Source of the DNA: Streptomyces sp. CBMA152
Lineage (GTDB): Bacteria > Actinomycetota > Actinomycetes > Streptomycetales > Streptomycetaceae
Length of the DNA: 64,000 bases
Direction of reading: 5' to 3'
Assembly (NCBI RefSeq): GCF_014596475.1
Contig: NZ_MECJ01000012.1
Location: 1 to 64,000 of the forward strand
Shown here: one piece after another, positions 34,670 through 42,436 of the stretch
Layout of the letters: each line of letters begins with the position of its first letter
Position numbering within the stretch: the first letter of the stretch is position 1
Position numbers and translations under genes: made by a program
Notes under the pieces: model-generated
Seen by the model: the letters and a program-made list of their open reading frames with translations, nothing else
What the model was told of the DNA's origin: nothing
The model's database searches: none

Positions 34670-34876
34670 GGCAGGGCTCCTCCCTGAAATTCAAGGCTTT
34701 CAACTCCCCACCCTGGCAGGCCAGTTCCGGCATGTGCAGCGCGCCGGTTCACTCAATGCCACCACCCCACCGACGAGGTGACCGAGGCCGGCGAGGTGCT
34801 TCCCGTCACCTCGATCTCCCCGGACCGGGGCAGTCGCCTGCTCGTACGACCCCGCACCCCTTCAGAGGAGAAGACC

Positions 34877-34981
34877 ATGGCAGGTGGAAAGCACTCCGGA
34901 AAGCCCGATACCGCGCCGCAGGACGGGCACCGCGAGAAACCGCCGAACCTCCCCCCGCCGCCGAAGCCGCTGCAGAAGTGA
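34877..34981 (+). CDS. Candidate RiPP precursor peptide, 34 residues
   Basis: ATG 34877 has GAGGAG six to ten bases upstream and opens a 34-residue peptide ending TGA 34979-34981, seven bases before a PIMT-like methyltransferase gene. The peptide is polar and Pro/Lys-rich: a leader-like MAGGKHSGKPDTAP, an Asp-Gly pair in APQDGHREK, and a proline-rich tail LPPPPKPLQK. There is no cysteine, so it is not a lanthipeptide. Asp-Gly is the favoured site for aspartimide formation, and small peptides beside PIMT homologues are known as imiditide precursors. The reading as a precursor comes from size, position and this motif; a small regulatory or unrelated peptide remains possible. Confidence 0.5.
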   Translation: MAGGKHSGKPDTAPQDGHREKPPNLPPPPKPLQK

Positions 34982-34988
34982 GGCCGTT

Positions 34989-36098
34989 GTGACCACCACG
35001 CAGAAGGATCTCGCCAAGGCCCTTCAAGCCCGGGGTGTACTGCCTGACCGGTGGGCGCACACGGTGCGTCGGGTGGACCGGGCAATGTTCATCCCCGACC
35101 GTACCCGCGACCTCGACCGCTTCACCGACCCCGTCCAGTGGGCGGCGACCGTCTACGCGGACGTTCCGATCGTCACCCAGTGGGACGACGGTGCAGACGA
35201 CGGCCCCGGCTATCCCACCTCGTCGTCGTCGAAGCCCAGCGTCATGCTCGAAACCCTGGAGCTCGCCAGCATCCAGGACGACGACACCGTCTTCGAGATC
35301 GGCACCGCGACCGGCTACAACGCCGCGTGGCTGTGCGAACAGCTCAGCGACGAGCAGGTCACCACGATCGAGTACGACGAAGCGTTGTTCCGGCAGGCCC
35401 GGCAGAACCTGCGACTGGCCGGGTACAAACCGACCTTCCTGCACGGCGACGGCCTCGCCGGACACCCACACCGGGCCCCGTACCAAAAGATTCTCGCGAC
35501 GTGCACCCTGCGCCGCATCCCCCCGGCCCTGCTGGCGCAGACAGCCGACGGGGGCCGGATCGTCGCCCCCTACGGGGAGAGCTTCCATTCGTACTCGTAC
35601 CTGGTCCTGGACGTGGACGGCGGTGAGGGAACCGGCCGGTTCACCGGCAACCCCGACTTCATGTGGGCGCGCCAGCAACGCGGCCGCATGGCGCAGGTCA
35701 GCGACGTCTACCAGGGACAGGACGGCACCCCCGGCATCACCCGCATCAATCCCTTGTCTCTCGTGGACGATGCGGACGCCGAGTTCTACATCTCGCTCAA
35801 GGTGCCCGGGGTGTGGGCGAAGGTCGGCCGCGACGACGACGCCCCCGGCGAGGCCACCCTGTGGCTGCTCAGCGACGACCGCCACTCGTGGGCGGCCGTC
35901 GAACACATCGAAGGCGCTACCGAGTTCGAGGCGGACCAGTACGGGTCCCGGCGCCTGTGGGACGAAGTCGCGGCCGCCTGGCGCGATTGGGACGACCGGG
36001 GACGGCCCGTCCGGGACCGCTTCCGCCTCACCGTCACCCCGTACGAGCACCGGGTATGGCTGGACGACCCCGCAAACGTCGTCAGCCGCTCCCGATAG
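34989..36098 (+). CDS. PIMT-like O-methyltransferase of a peptide-modification cluster
   Basis: The 369-residue product resembles protein L-isoaspartyl O-methyltransferases: LEASIQDDDTVFEIGTATGY-like motif I (TVFEIGTATGYNAAWL), acidic VTTIEYDEALFRQARQNLRL motif, and SSSSKPSVMLETLEL before them. It has a C-terminal extension of about 170 residues absent from housekeeping PIMT, as in the RiPP-associated forms (FxLD, ATP-grasp and imiditide systems). It uses S-adenosylmethionine, probably to methylate an Asp side chain. GTG 34989 is preceded by GTGAGG, seven bases after the peptide gene, so the two are surely cotranscribed. No ATP-grasp, LanB or LanC gene accompanies it. Confidence 0.75.
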   Translation: MTTTQKDLAKALQARGVLPDRWAHTVRRVDRAMFIPDRTRDLDRFTDPVQWAATVYADVPIVTQWDDGADDGPGYPTSSSSKPSVMLETLELASIQDDDTVFEIGTATGYNAAWLCEQLSDEQVTTIEYDEALFRQARQNLRLAGYKPTFLHGDGLAGHPHRAPYQKILATCTLRRIPPALLAQTADGGRIVAPYGESFHSYSYLVLDVDGGEGTGRFTGNPDFMWARQQRGRMAQVSDVYQGQDGTPGITRINPLSLVDDADAEFYISLKVPGVWAKVGRDDDAPGEATLWLLSDDRHSWAAVEHIEGATEFEADQYGSRRLWDEVAAAWRDWDDRGRPVRDRFRLTVTPYEHRVWLDDPANVVSRSR

Positions 36099-36169
36099 AT
36101 CGGCCCGGGTACGCGTGGAGGCTCCCCCGTACCCGGGTCCCCTACACCGACGGAACACGGAGACCCCCG

Positions 36170-36487
36170 ATGCGCGCGACTGGTACTGGAAGAACGGCGC
36201 TCACGACCGCCGAGGTGACGCACAGCACCGCGGCCAGCGAGGTGACCCCCGTCACCTCGGCTCCGGTCTTCACGCCGATGGTCGCCCAGGTCGTTCCGCT
36301 GCGACGCGATACCGCCTACGCCCCGAAGACCGGCGTGGCCCGGATGCCGGTCGAGGTCCAGTTCCGCGACGGTACGACCGTCCGCACGGACCTGGTGATG
36401 AGCGGCAGCCAGTTGTACGCCGCCAATATCCAGACCGGCCGCGCGGTTGAGGCCCGCGAGTCGGCCCGAGCGTTAGGCCAGGACTGA
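36170..36487 (+). CDS. Hypothetical protein in the peptide cluster
   Basis: The 105-residue product is unrecognised. The N terminus is Thr/Ala/Val-rich (TTAEVTHSTAASEVTPVTSA); the rest looks folded (GVARMPVEVQFRDGTTVRTD, LVMSGSQLYAANIQTGRAVE). ATG 36170 has GGAG seven bases upstream. The stop overlaps the next start (TGATG at 36485-36489). It might be a second substrate or a small binding protein of the pathway. Confidence 0.55.
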   Translation: MRATGTGRTALTTAEVTHSTAASEVTPVTSAPVFTPMVAQVVPLRRDTAYAPKTGVARMPVEVQFRDGTTVRTDLVMSGSQLYAANIQTGRAVEARESARALGQD

Positions 36488-36681
36488 TGGGGCGGCATCG
36501 ACTCGTTGTCGACAGCGATGTGGTCGCCGGGGTCGCGTGGTGGGGCGCGATCGTGTCGGGCCTCGTGCTCCTCGGGATGACTGCTCAGCACGAGATCGAA
36601 AGCGACCCGATCAGCCGGGGAGTCGGGTTGTCCGTGCCGGACACCGGACCCGCCGCACACTCCCCCACCGGGTCCACGTAG
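36487..36681 (+). CDS. Small membrane protein in the peptide cluster
   Basis: The 64-residue product has one hydrophobic span, VVAGVAWWGAIVSGLVLLGM, then a polar tail (QHEIESDPISRGVGLSVPDT). ATG 36487 overlaps the previous stop, so the pair are coupled. Function unknown. It could be an immunity or transport accessory, which is a guess from context. Confidence 0.5.
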   Translation: MGRHRLVVDSDVVAGVAWWGAIVSGLVLLGMTAQHEIESDPISRGVGLSVPDTGPAAHSPTGST

Positions 36682-36758
36682 ACCGCTCCGGCGCCCGGTA
36701 GGAGACAAGCCCCGGGCGCCGGAGCAACCGACCATCCCCCAGATGTAAGGAGACCCGT

Positions 36759-37444
36759 GTGATCACCCGACCCCTCGGTTTGTCCGCACCCCAGGGCTTC
36801 TGTGGCATCAACGGATGGGCCCCGGCCGACACCGTCGCCGCCTGGGCGGACACGCTGACCCGCGCCCACCAAACTGCGGGCACCGAGATCCTTCGCAACC
36901 CCCACTGTTCCGAGGCCTGGGCGCGCGAAGCCGTCAGATCGCCGCTCCTGCTGGCGGCCGTCCAGGCGGTGTTGGCCCGGATATGGCGGTGGAGAACATG
37001 TTCGCCGTCCTCAAGTGGCCCGGCCACGACTTCGTTGTGCCGTGGCACCAGGACGGCATCAACGACCGCATCGAACTCGACCCCAAGCGGTCGGTGGTGG
37101 CCTGGCTTGCCCTGACCGATGCCACAGAGGAGACCGGCTGCCTGCGCATCGTGCCCGGCTCGCATCGCGCCGGATACCTGCCCTACCAGCCGGAACAGGA
37201 CTCGGGCGCCTCGCGTGGCCGGGCCCTAGGCGTCCAGATCGGCGAAGTGGTCCAGGGCATCGCGGTTCCGGTCCCGGCCACCGGCGGCGTCCTCATGGAC
37301 CCGCGCACCGTCCACAGCTCCGGGCCGAACACCGGCACGAGTGTCCGGATCGGCCTGAACATCCGCTTCGTCGCGCCCGGCGGCTACACCGCGCGCGGCG
37401 GCATCAGCCCCAGCCTCGACCCGGTCTCCGGGTCCGGCTGGTGA
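36759..37444 (+). pseudogene. PhyH-like Fe(II)/2-oxoglutarate oxygenase with a frameshift
   Basis: The gene starts at GTG 36759 with TAAGGAG upstream and reads GTEILRNPHCSEAWAREAVR and LLAAVQAVLAR. At about 36985 the frame changes: GPDMAVENMFAVLKWPGHDF, then VVPWHQDGIND (HxD iron ligands), TGCLRIVPGSHRAGYLP and the distal HSSGPNTGTSVRIGLN, ending at 37444. Adding one G in the TTGGCCCGG tract restores a complete phytanoyl-CoA dioxygenase-like protein of about 228 residues. It would hydroxylate a small molecule or peptide of the cluster. A sequencing indel in a GC run is as likely as true inactivation. Confidence 0.7.
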
Positions 37445-37482
37445 ACCCGATCGGCCAACGGAACGAAAGGGGAAAGACAGCA

Positions 37483-37908
37483 ATGACGATCGTCAAGGAG
37501 TTCATCGACCAGGACGCTCCCACCAGGGTCCGCGTTCTCAACGGCGAGGACACCGACGCCGCCCGGCGCGGCGACAAGAAGCCTCTCGTGCGGAGCGAGT
37601 GCACGTACTACTGCCCCGACGAGGCGACGGCTCGCCGCTGCATCGAGGCCCTGGAGGAGTCGGACCGGCGGCTGCGTGAGCGTCCGGAAGAGCTCATGCT
37701 GTGGGACTGGGCCGCCACGTACTTCGAGGCCGAGCAGGGCAGCGAGGCAGGCGGCGGCACGGTGATCCTCGGCGTCGCCTGGTACCACGAGGAGTTCTTC
37801 ACCGACCGGCGTGACGCCTGGTTCGGGGCGATGCACCAGCGGATCTACCAGAAGCTGGGCATCCCGCTGGAGAACATCGACGTCTCGCACTGGCGGCTGA
37901 TCGCCTAA
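37483..37908 (+). CDS. Hypothetical protein in the peptide cluster
   Basis: The 141-residue product is unrecognised. It is acidic and well structured (TYYCPDEATARRCIEALEES, MLWDWAATYFEAEQGSEAGG, GTVILGVAWYHEEFFTDRRD). ATG 37483 has AAAGGGGAAAG upstream. It follows the oxygenase gene by about 40 bp on the same strand and is the last clear plus-strand gene before the MFS gene. No signal peptide or membrane span. Confidence 0.6.
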   Translation: MTIVKEFIDQDAPTRVRVLNGEDTDAARRGDKKPLVRSECTYYCPDEATARRCIEALEESDRRLRERPEELMLWDWAATYFEAEQGSEAGGGTVILGVAWYHEEFFTDRRDAWFGAMHQRIYQKLGIPLENIDVSHWRLIA

Positions 37909-37960
37909 CCGCGCTGCAGCGGGTTCCCCGGCCGGATGTCCGGCCGGGGGCCTGCTGCGG

Positions 37961-39202
37961 CTACTCCCGTGCCATCTCCCGCTCCGACGTCTTCTCAGGA
38001 ACCTCGGTACGGCGGTGGCGCAGGACGAGGAGTGCGCCAAGGAGTCCGGCGGCGGCCGTGGCCGCTCCGGCCATGGCGTAGGCGGCGCCGGGGCGGGGGG
38101 CTGCGAGCGCGGGAACGAACAGCATTGCGGCCGTCCCGCCGGTGCGGATGACGGTCAGGTCCACGGTCATCAGCCGTAGCCGCAGGGCGGGTTCGAACAT
38201 CGACAGGTAGGTGGCGAGGGTGATCTGCAAGAACGGCGCGACCATCCCCGACACGGCCGCCACGGCCGCCAGGAACGGCAGCGAGAACGCAGCCCCCATC
38301 ACGGCCAGCAGTACCCCGGACACGGCCCACAGGCCGCAGTACAGGGACAGGACGGGGCCCTTGATGCGCCAGTGCCCGGCGATGGTGTTCCCGGCCAGGG
38401 CTCCGGCGCCGGTCGCGGCGAGCACCGCCCCGTACGCGGCGGCCCCCGCGTCCAGCCGGGTGGCCAGGAGGGCGGGCAGCGCCATCGTCACGGCCGTGCA
38501 GGCGATACCGATTCCGTGCACGGTGATCGCGGCCGCGACCTCGGGGTTCTTGCGCAGGACGTCACGGGCCCTGGGGCGCCCGGCCACGTCCCGTGCGGCC
38601 GGTGGAGTGCGGTGGCGGATGCGGGCGGCGTACGGGGCCAGGAACGCCAGGGACAGGGCCGAGGCAGCGAACGTGGCGGCATCGACGAGGAACAGGGCAG
38701 GCATCGGCATGAGCGCGAGGAGCGCACCGGCCGTACCCGGTCCCGCGATTCGTGCGATCCGCCCGGACAGGTCCATGAGCCCTATGACCGTCTGTACCGA
38801 GTCCTTGTCGACCAGGTCGGGCACGATCGCGGACAGGTTCGGGTCGAACACCGCGCCGCCCCAGCCGACGAGCACGACCAGGGCCAGGACCTCGGCGAGC
38901 CCGGTATGGGTCCACACCAGTGGAATTACCGCGACGACACCGGCGCGGGCCACGTCGACGCAGGCGAGGGCCTTCAACGAGTTGAGGCGGGCCACGAGGC
39001 GCCGCCCGACCGTGCCGGTCACGATGTACGGCACCGACTCGGCGACGGCCACGAACCCCATCGCGGCGGCCCCGGACTTCTGCCACGCGATCCACATGAT
39101 CGCCATGGCGTACAGGCGGTCACCGAAGACCGAGAACGTCTGTCCGGCCCACAGTCCCAGCACCGGCCCCCGGCGCAGCAGCCGCACGTAGCCCAAGATC
39201 AC
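37961..39202 (-). CDS. MFS-type exporter
   Basis: The 413-residue product has around 12 hydrophobic spans and the enterobactin-exporter/MFS_3-like opening GLWAGQTFSVFGDRLYAMAI. Later spans include VLALVVLVGWGGAVFDPNLS and FLAAVAAVSGMVAPFLQITL. It probably exports a small molecule or peptide. GTG 39202 overlaps a GAGGA motif too closely, so TTG 39196 may be the real start; longer upstream readings are not convincing. It diverges from the kinase gene (39286) and its 3' end faces the peptide-cluster genes. Export of the cluster product is inference. Confidence 0.75.
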   Translation of the reverse strand: MILGYVRLLRRGPVLGLWAGQTFSVFGDRLYAMAIMWIAWQKSGAAAMGFVAVAESVPYIVTGTVGRRLVARLNSLKALACVDVARAGVVAVIPLVWTHTGLAEVLALVVLVGWGGAVFDPNLSAIVPDLVDKDSVQTVIGLMDLSGRIARIAGPGTAGALLALMPMPALFLVDAATFAASALSLAFLAPYAARIRHRTPPAARDVAGRPRARDVLRKNPEVAAAITVHGIGIACTAVTMALPALLATRLDAGAAAYGAVLAATGAGALAGNTIAGHWRIKGPVLSLYCGLWAVSGVLLAVMGAAFSLPFLAAVAAVSGMVAPFLQITLATYLSMFEPALRLRLMTVDLTVIRTGGTAAMLFVPALAAPRPGAAYAMAGAATAAAGLLGALLVLRHRRTEVPEKTSEREMARE

Positions 39203-39285
39203 TCCTCGCCCGCGAAAGCACGAAACCCGGCAGCGACCGCTACCGGGAATGCGAGACACCCTAGAGCAACGAGGAAGGCGAAACG

Positions 39286-39901
39286 GTGGAGACGCGAGAA
39301 CCACGGTGCCCTGTCGAGGCCCGCGTGGCGGCCGAGAAGCTGTGCGGCCCGCTGGTGTCCTGGGACTCGGTCAGCGACCGGCGCGGATCGGCCGTGTGGA
39401 AGGCGGCCGGTCCGCGCGGAACCGTCGCGGTCAAGGCCGGGCACGGCGAAGGCGCGGCCATCACCGCCCGCGAAGCCGTCGTCCTCCAGCGTCTTCCGCC
39501 CCGGCGCGGCGTCACCGTGCGGGCAGGGAGCAGTCAGACGTCCGCGTGGCTGATCACGCCATGGTTCGACGGCCCCTCGACCTGGGACCTGTTCCACGAT
39601 GTCCGCGAGAACCAGGGCAGCTGCACAGCCGCCCTCGCACGGGGCCGAGGCGCTGTGCGAGACCGTTGGTGTCCTTCACCAGGCCGGATGGGTCAACGCC
39701 GACCTCCAGCCCCACCACGCCATCCACACGCCCGGCGGCGTCGTCCAGTTGATCGACTCTTCGTGGGCCTGGTCTCTCCACCTGTCGCCGTCGTACGCCT
39801 TCCGAGGCGGTCTCGTTCACCTGCTGCCGCCCCAGCTCGCCGCCACCGTCGAGAACGGAGCCCGGCCCGTCCAGGATTACTGCTACCAGCCCGACCACTA
39901 G
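39286..39901 (+). pseudogene. Small phosphotransferase/kinase, frameshifted
   Basis: GTG 39286 follows GAGGAAGG. The N-terminal half reads as a protein-kinase-like lobe (GSAVWKAAGPRGTVAVKAGH with the Lys, then EAVVLQRLPP). Near 39640 the frame changes and continues GAEALCETVGVLHQAGWVNA, DLQPHHAIHT (HGD-like catalytic loop) and VVQLIDSSWAW (DFG-like region). A one-base correction gives an APH/kinase-type protein of about 205 residues. Such small kinases occur in Streptomyces peptide clusters. It may phosphorylate an intermediate or product, or may have lost function. Confidence 0.6.
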
Positions 39902-39926
39902 GAACGGCCGATCGCTGACCGCGGGC

Positions 39927-41864
39927 CTATGCCTCATAGCCGTCTTCGGCACGGTGGACATGCTCAGGCCCAGGGTGTGCTACGCCGGGGACCATAGGGC
40001 GGTTGTAGTCGAGGGGGATGGTGCTAAAGGTGTCGCTAGGGATGGGAGCGGTGTCGTTGTCAGCGATGATCAGCTGTACCCGGTCGCCGTAGGCGTCTGC
40101 GAGTGCCTTGAAGCGGTCGTAGATGCGGTTCCCGCGTTCCTGGTCATCTGGGTTGTTGCCCAGTGCCTTGCGCGGGGAGTCGATGATCAGCAGGGAGGGG
40201 ACGAGGACATCAGGATGGGTGAGCCCGAATTCCAGTAGGGCGAGGCTGTAGGCGATGCTCACGCATGTCGTGATGCCGCCGCCGGAAGCCTGCAGGCTCT
40301 CGAAGGGGTTGCCGTCGATCACCGGCAGATAGGTCTTCGGGTCGATGACCGCCGTTTGTACCCAAGGCAGGTGCAACTCGGCGAGCAGGGTGAAGAAATC
40401 CTGGCTCAGGTCGTCTACGAGTTGGCCGCGGGCTGCGAGGGCCAGGGTGCGACTCTTGACGTCGGCCTGGACGCGCGTGCGGGTCGCCTTGAGGTCCTTG
40501 ACCTCTTGGTTGATGGACCGCGCGCGAGCCCAGGCATCACGCAGCTGGGTGACGGCGTCGATGCTCGCTCCGAGCGAGGCTACGCGGGCGCTGGAACCGG
40601 CGATCGCGTCGAACCGGGGCGCGACGATGTCTTGGGTCTGCACGTCCAGCTCCCGTCGCAGGGTGGTGGCGAGGAAGTCGGCTTGCTGGACGCGGTCGCG
40701 CGCAGCTGCGAGAACCTGCGCATCAGCTTCGCGAACAGCTTGTGCGTCCTGGAGCTGCCTCTCAAGGGCCTCCCGGGTCTGCTGAATGGCTGCAGGGTCG
40801 ACGGACTCGTCCGGGGGATCGTGTTGCAGGCAGACAATGCAGTGGTCCTCTTGGACCGGCCGTCCCTCCAGCCGCTGCATGCAGCGAGGGCAGACGACGA
40901 AGTCGAAGGGAGACAGCTTCTCGATCGCGGATGCTGAGCGCTCCAGGCGCAGGAGATCGAGTTCGACCTGAGCGACGACTGACTCACGGGCTTCGAGCAG
41001 CTCGCGTGCGGCTTCGACCTCTTGGCTGGCGTCCCTAGCACCAGCGACGGCCCGACGGAGCTCCTGCCGGAGAACAGCATCGGCCGCGCTGCTCTCCTCC
41101 AGCTCTGAGCGCAGAGCGCCGAGGGCACGTTCGGCGAGGGACAGCATCTCGCGTAGCTGAACGAGTTCCGCACGGAGCGCGTCATCACTCCGCGAGTCCG
41201 ACTCTCGGAGGAAGTTGCTGACGTTGTCGTGCTCAGAGGTTTTCGTCTTCATGTCCGTCAGGAGCTGTGCCGAGCGCTGCTTCAGATCTAGGAGCACGCT
41301 ATCCGTCAGCCCGAAGATGATCTCGAAAAGGGCTCGGCGCATCCCGTCGAAGTAGGTCTGCTGGTGGCGAACAATCTGGGTGTCGATGTAGATCGCTTCG
41401 AGGTAGACGTAGGCGAACAGGGCCTGGAAGGTCACATTGGCCTTGGCTGCTTTGCCTTCCCGGCGCACGGGAATCGACGTACGAGGGAACCTCAAGGCGC
41501 TCAACAGCCGGTCGGACAGGGTTGTCTGACCGGCCTCGGCGCGGATGATGAGGCTCTCGCGGAGTTCCAGTGTGATGGGGTCGAGCACGTCCACCCGGTT
41601 GCTGCCAGCTTCGCCGATCAGCCTCCGGAGCGCCAAGTGCTCGTCGCCGACGAGGACCTCCGCACACACCGAGTGGACATGATCGCGCACGGCAGGCGTG
41701 AGGATGGCGTCACCGCCGACAGCGTGCTTGAGCAGCATGAGAAGGCTGGACTTGCCGCTGCCGCTCGGTCCGCTGATCACGGTGGCCGGCTGGTCGAACC
41801 GGTACGTCTTCTCCGCGTCGGCGGTGGTGAGAGTCAGGGCGAGGAACTTCAGGTTGACCGCCAT
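39927..41864 (-). CDS. SMC-like ATPase of a Lamassu/ABC-3C defence system (LmuB-like)
   Basis: The 645-residue product has Walker A GPSGSGKSS (32-40), long coiled coils on both sides of a central zinc-hook-like pair CPRCMQRL...CIVC (about 325-347), an ABC signature-like LQASGGGITTCVSIAYSL, and Walker B SLLIIDSPRKAL. This is the SMC/Rad50-type arrangement of LmuB and related ABC-three-component ATPases that sense foreign DNA and release a nuclease. ATG 41864 overlaps the stop of the middle gene by one base (TGATG). It is the last gene of the operon and ends 25 bp from the convergent kinase gene. Confidence 0.85.
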   Translation of the reverse strand: MAVNLKFLALTLTTADAEKTYRFDQPATVISGPSGSGKSSLLMLLKHAVGGDAILTPAVRDHVHSVCAEVLVGDEHLALRRLIGEAGSNRVDVLDPITLELRESLIIRAEAGQTTLSDRLLSALRFPRTSIPVRREGKAAKANVTFQALFAYVYLEAIYIDTQIVRHQQTYFDGMRRALFEIIFGLTDSVLLDLKQRSAQLLTDMKTKTSEHDNVSNFLRESDSRSDDALRAELVQLREMLSLAERALGALRSELEESSAADAVLRQELRRAVAGARDASQEVEAARELLEARESVVAQVELDLLRLERSASAIEKLSPFDFVVCPRCMQRLEGRPVQEDHCIVCLQHDPPDESVDPAAIQQTREALERQLQDAQAVREADAQVLAAARDRVQQADFLATTLRRELDVQTQDIVAPRFDAIAGSSARVASLGASIDAVTQLRDAWARARSINQEVKDLKATRTRVQADVKSRTLALAARGQLVDDLSQDFFTLLAELHLPWVQTAVIDPKTYLPVIDGNPFESLQASGGGITTCVSIAYSLALLEFGLTHPDVLVPSLLIIDSPRKALGNNPDDQERGNRIYDRFKALADAYGDRVQLIIADNDTAPIPSDTFSTIPLDYNRPMVPGVAHPGPEHVHRAEDGYEA

Positions 41865-42436
41865 CAGATTTCCGTCCGCCAGGGCCTGTCCACCGCGTCG
41901 GGCAGGCGCTCATAGATGAGGTTCTTCAGGGCTGACCCCGACTTGTCGAAGTGCTTCTTCAAAAGCGCCGTACGTTGCGAGACGAGCACCCAGTCAGGCG
42001 TCGCGGACAGAGCCGCCGCAGCCTCAGCGCCAGTGGCCGTGACGCGGAACTCAGTCCGGTCGCCACCCGCGTACGTGATGAGGTCACGGGCCGCCAGCGA
42101 GCCGAGGATGCTGTAGTAGCGCTGATCCCACGGCCCGTACTTGTAGCGGGTCATACGACTCTCGACGGCCCGTCGCTCGGCGGCTGTGGGCTCAGTGCCG
42201 CGGGGCCAGCTGTCGCCGCTCTCGTCGAGCAGTCGCTCCAGCATCGCCGGATAGCGAAGTAGGAAGTCGAGTTTGGCCAGTTTGGTGAGTCCTGCAAGGC
42301 CCGTGCGTGCCGTGGTGAAGCGTCCGATCAACAGCAGGACTCTCGCCTCGTGGTAGTGAGCCTCACGGCGCTCCTCGCTACGAGCCTGCACCTTGATGCG
42401 CGTCCCGGAAGCCAGACGCTCGGAGGCGTTGCTCAC
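41864..42436 (-). CDS. Middle component of the SMC-nuclease defence system (LmuC-like)
   Basis: The 190-residue product has winged-helix-like texture (YHEARVLLLIGRFTTARTGL, AGLTKLAKLDFLLRYPAMLE) and a C-terminal half with YYSILGSLAARDLITYAGGD. It fits the small middle component that bridges ATPase and nuclease in ABC-3C/Lamassu systems. GTG 42436 overlaps the nuclease stop (GTGA), and it is preferred to the longer frame from 42496. Its own stop overlaps the ATPase start. The position between nuclease and SMC ATPase genes is the main evidence. Confidence 0.7.
   Translation of the reverse strand: MSNASERLASGTRIKVQARSEERREAHYHEARVLLLIGRFTTARTGLAGLTKLAKLDFLLRYPAMLERLLDESGDSWPRGTEPTAAERRAVESRMTRYKYGPWDQRYYSILGSLAARDLITYAGGDRTEFRVTATGAEAAAALSATPDWVLVSQRTALLKKHFDKSGSALKNLIYERLPDAVDRPWRTEI

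Noticed and set aside
34877..34981. Lanthipeptide precursor reading of the small peptide
   Set aside because: The peptide has no cysteine and there are no LanB, LanM or LanC genes; the PIMT-like enzyme points to Asp modification instead.
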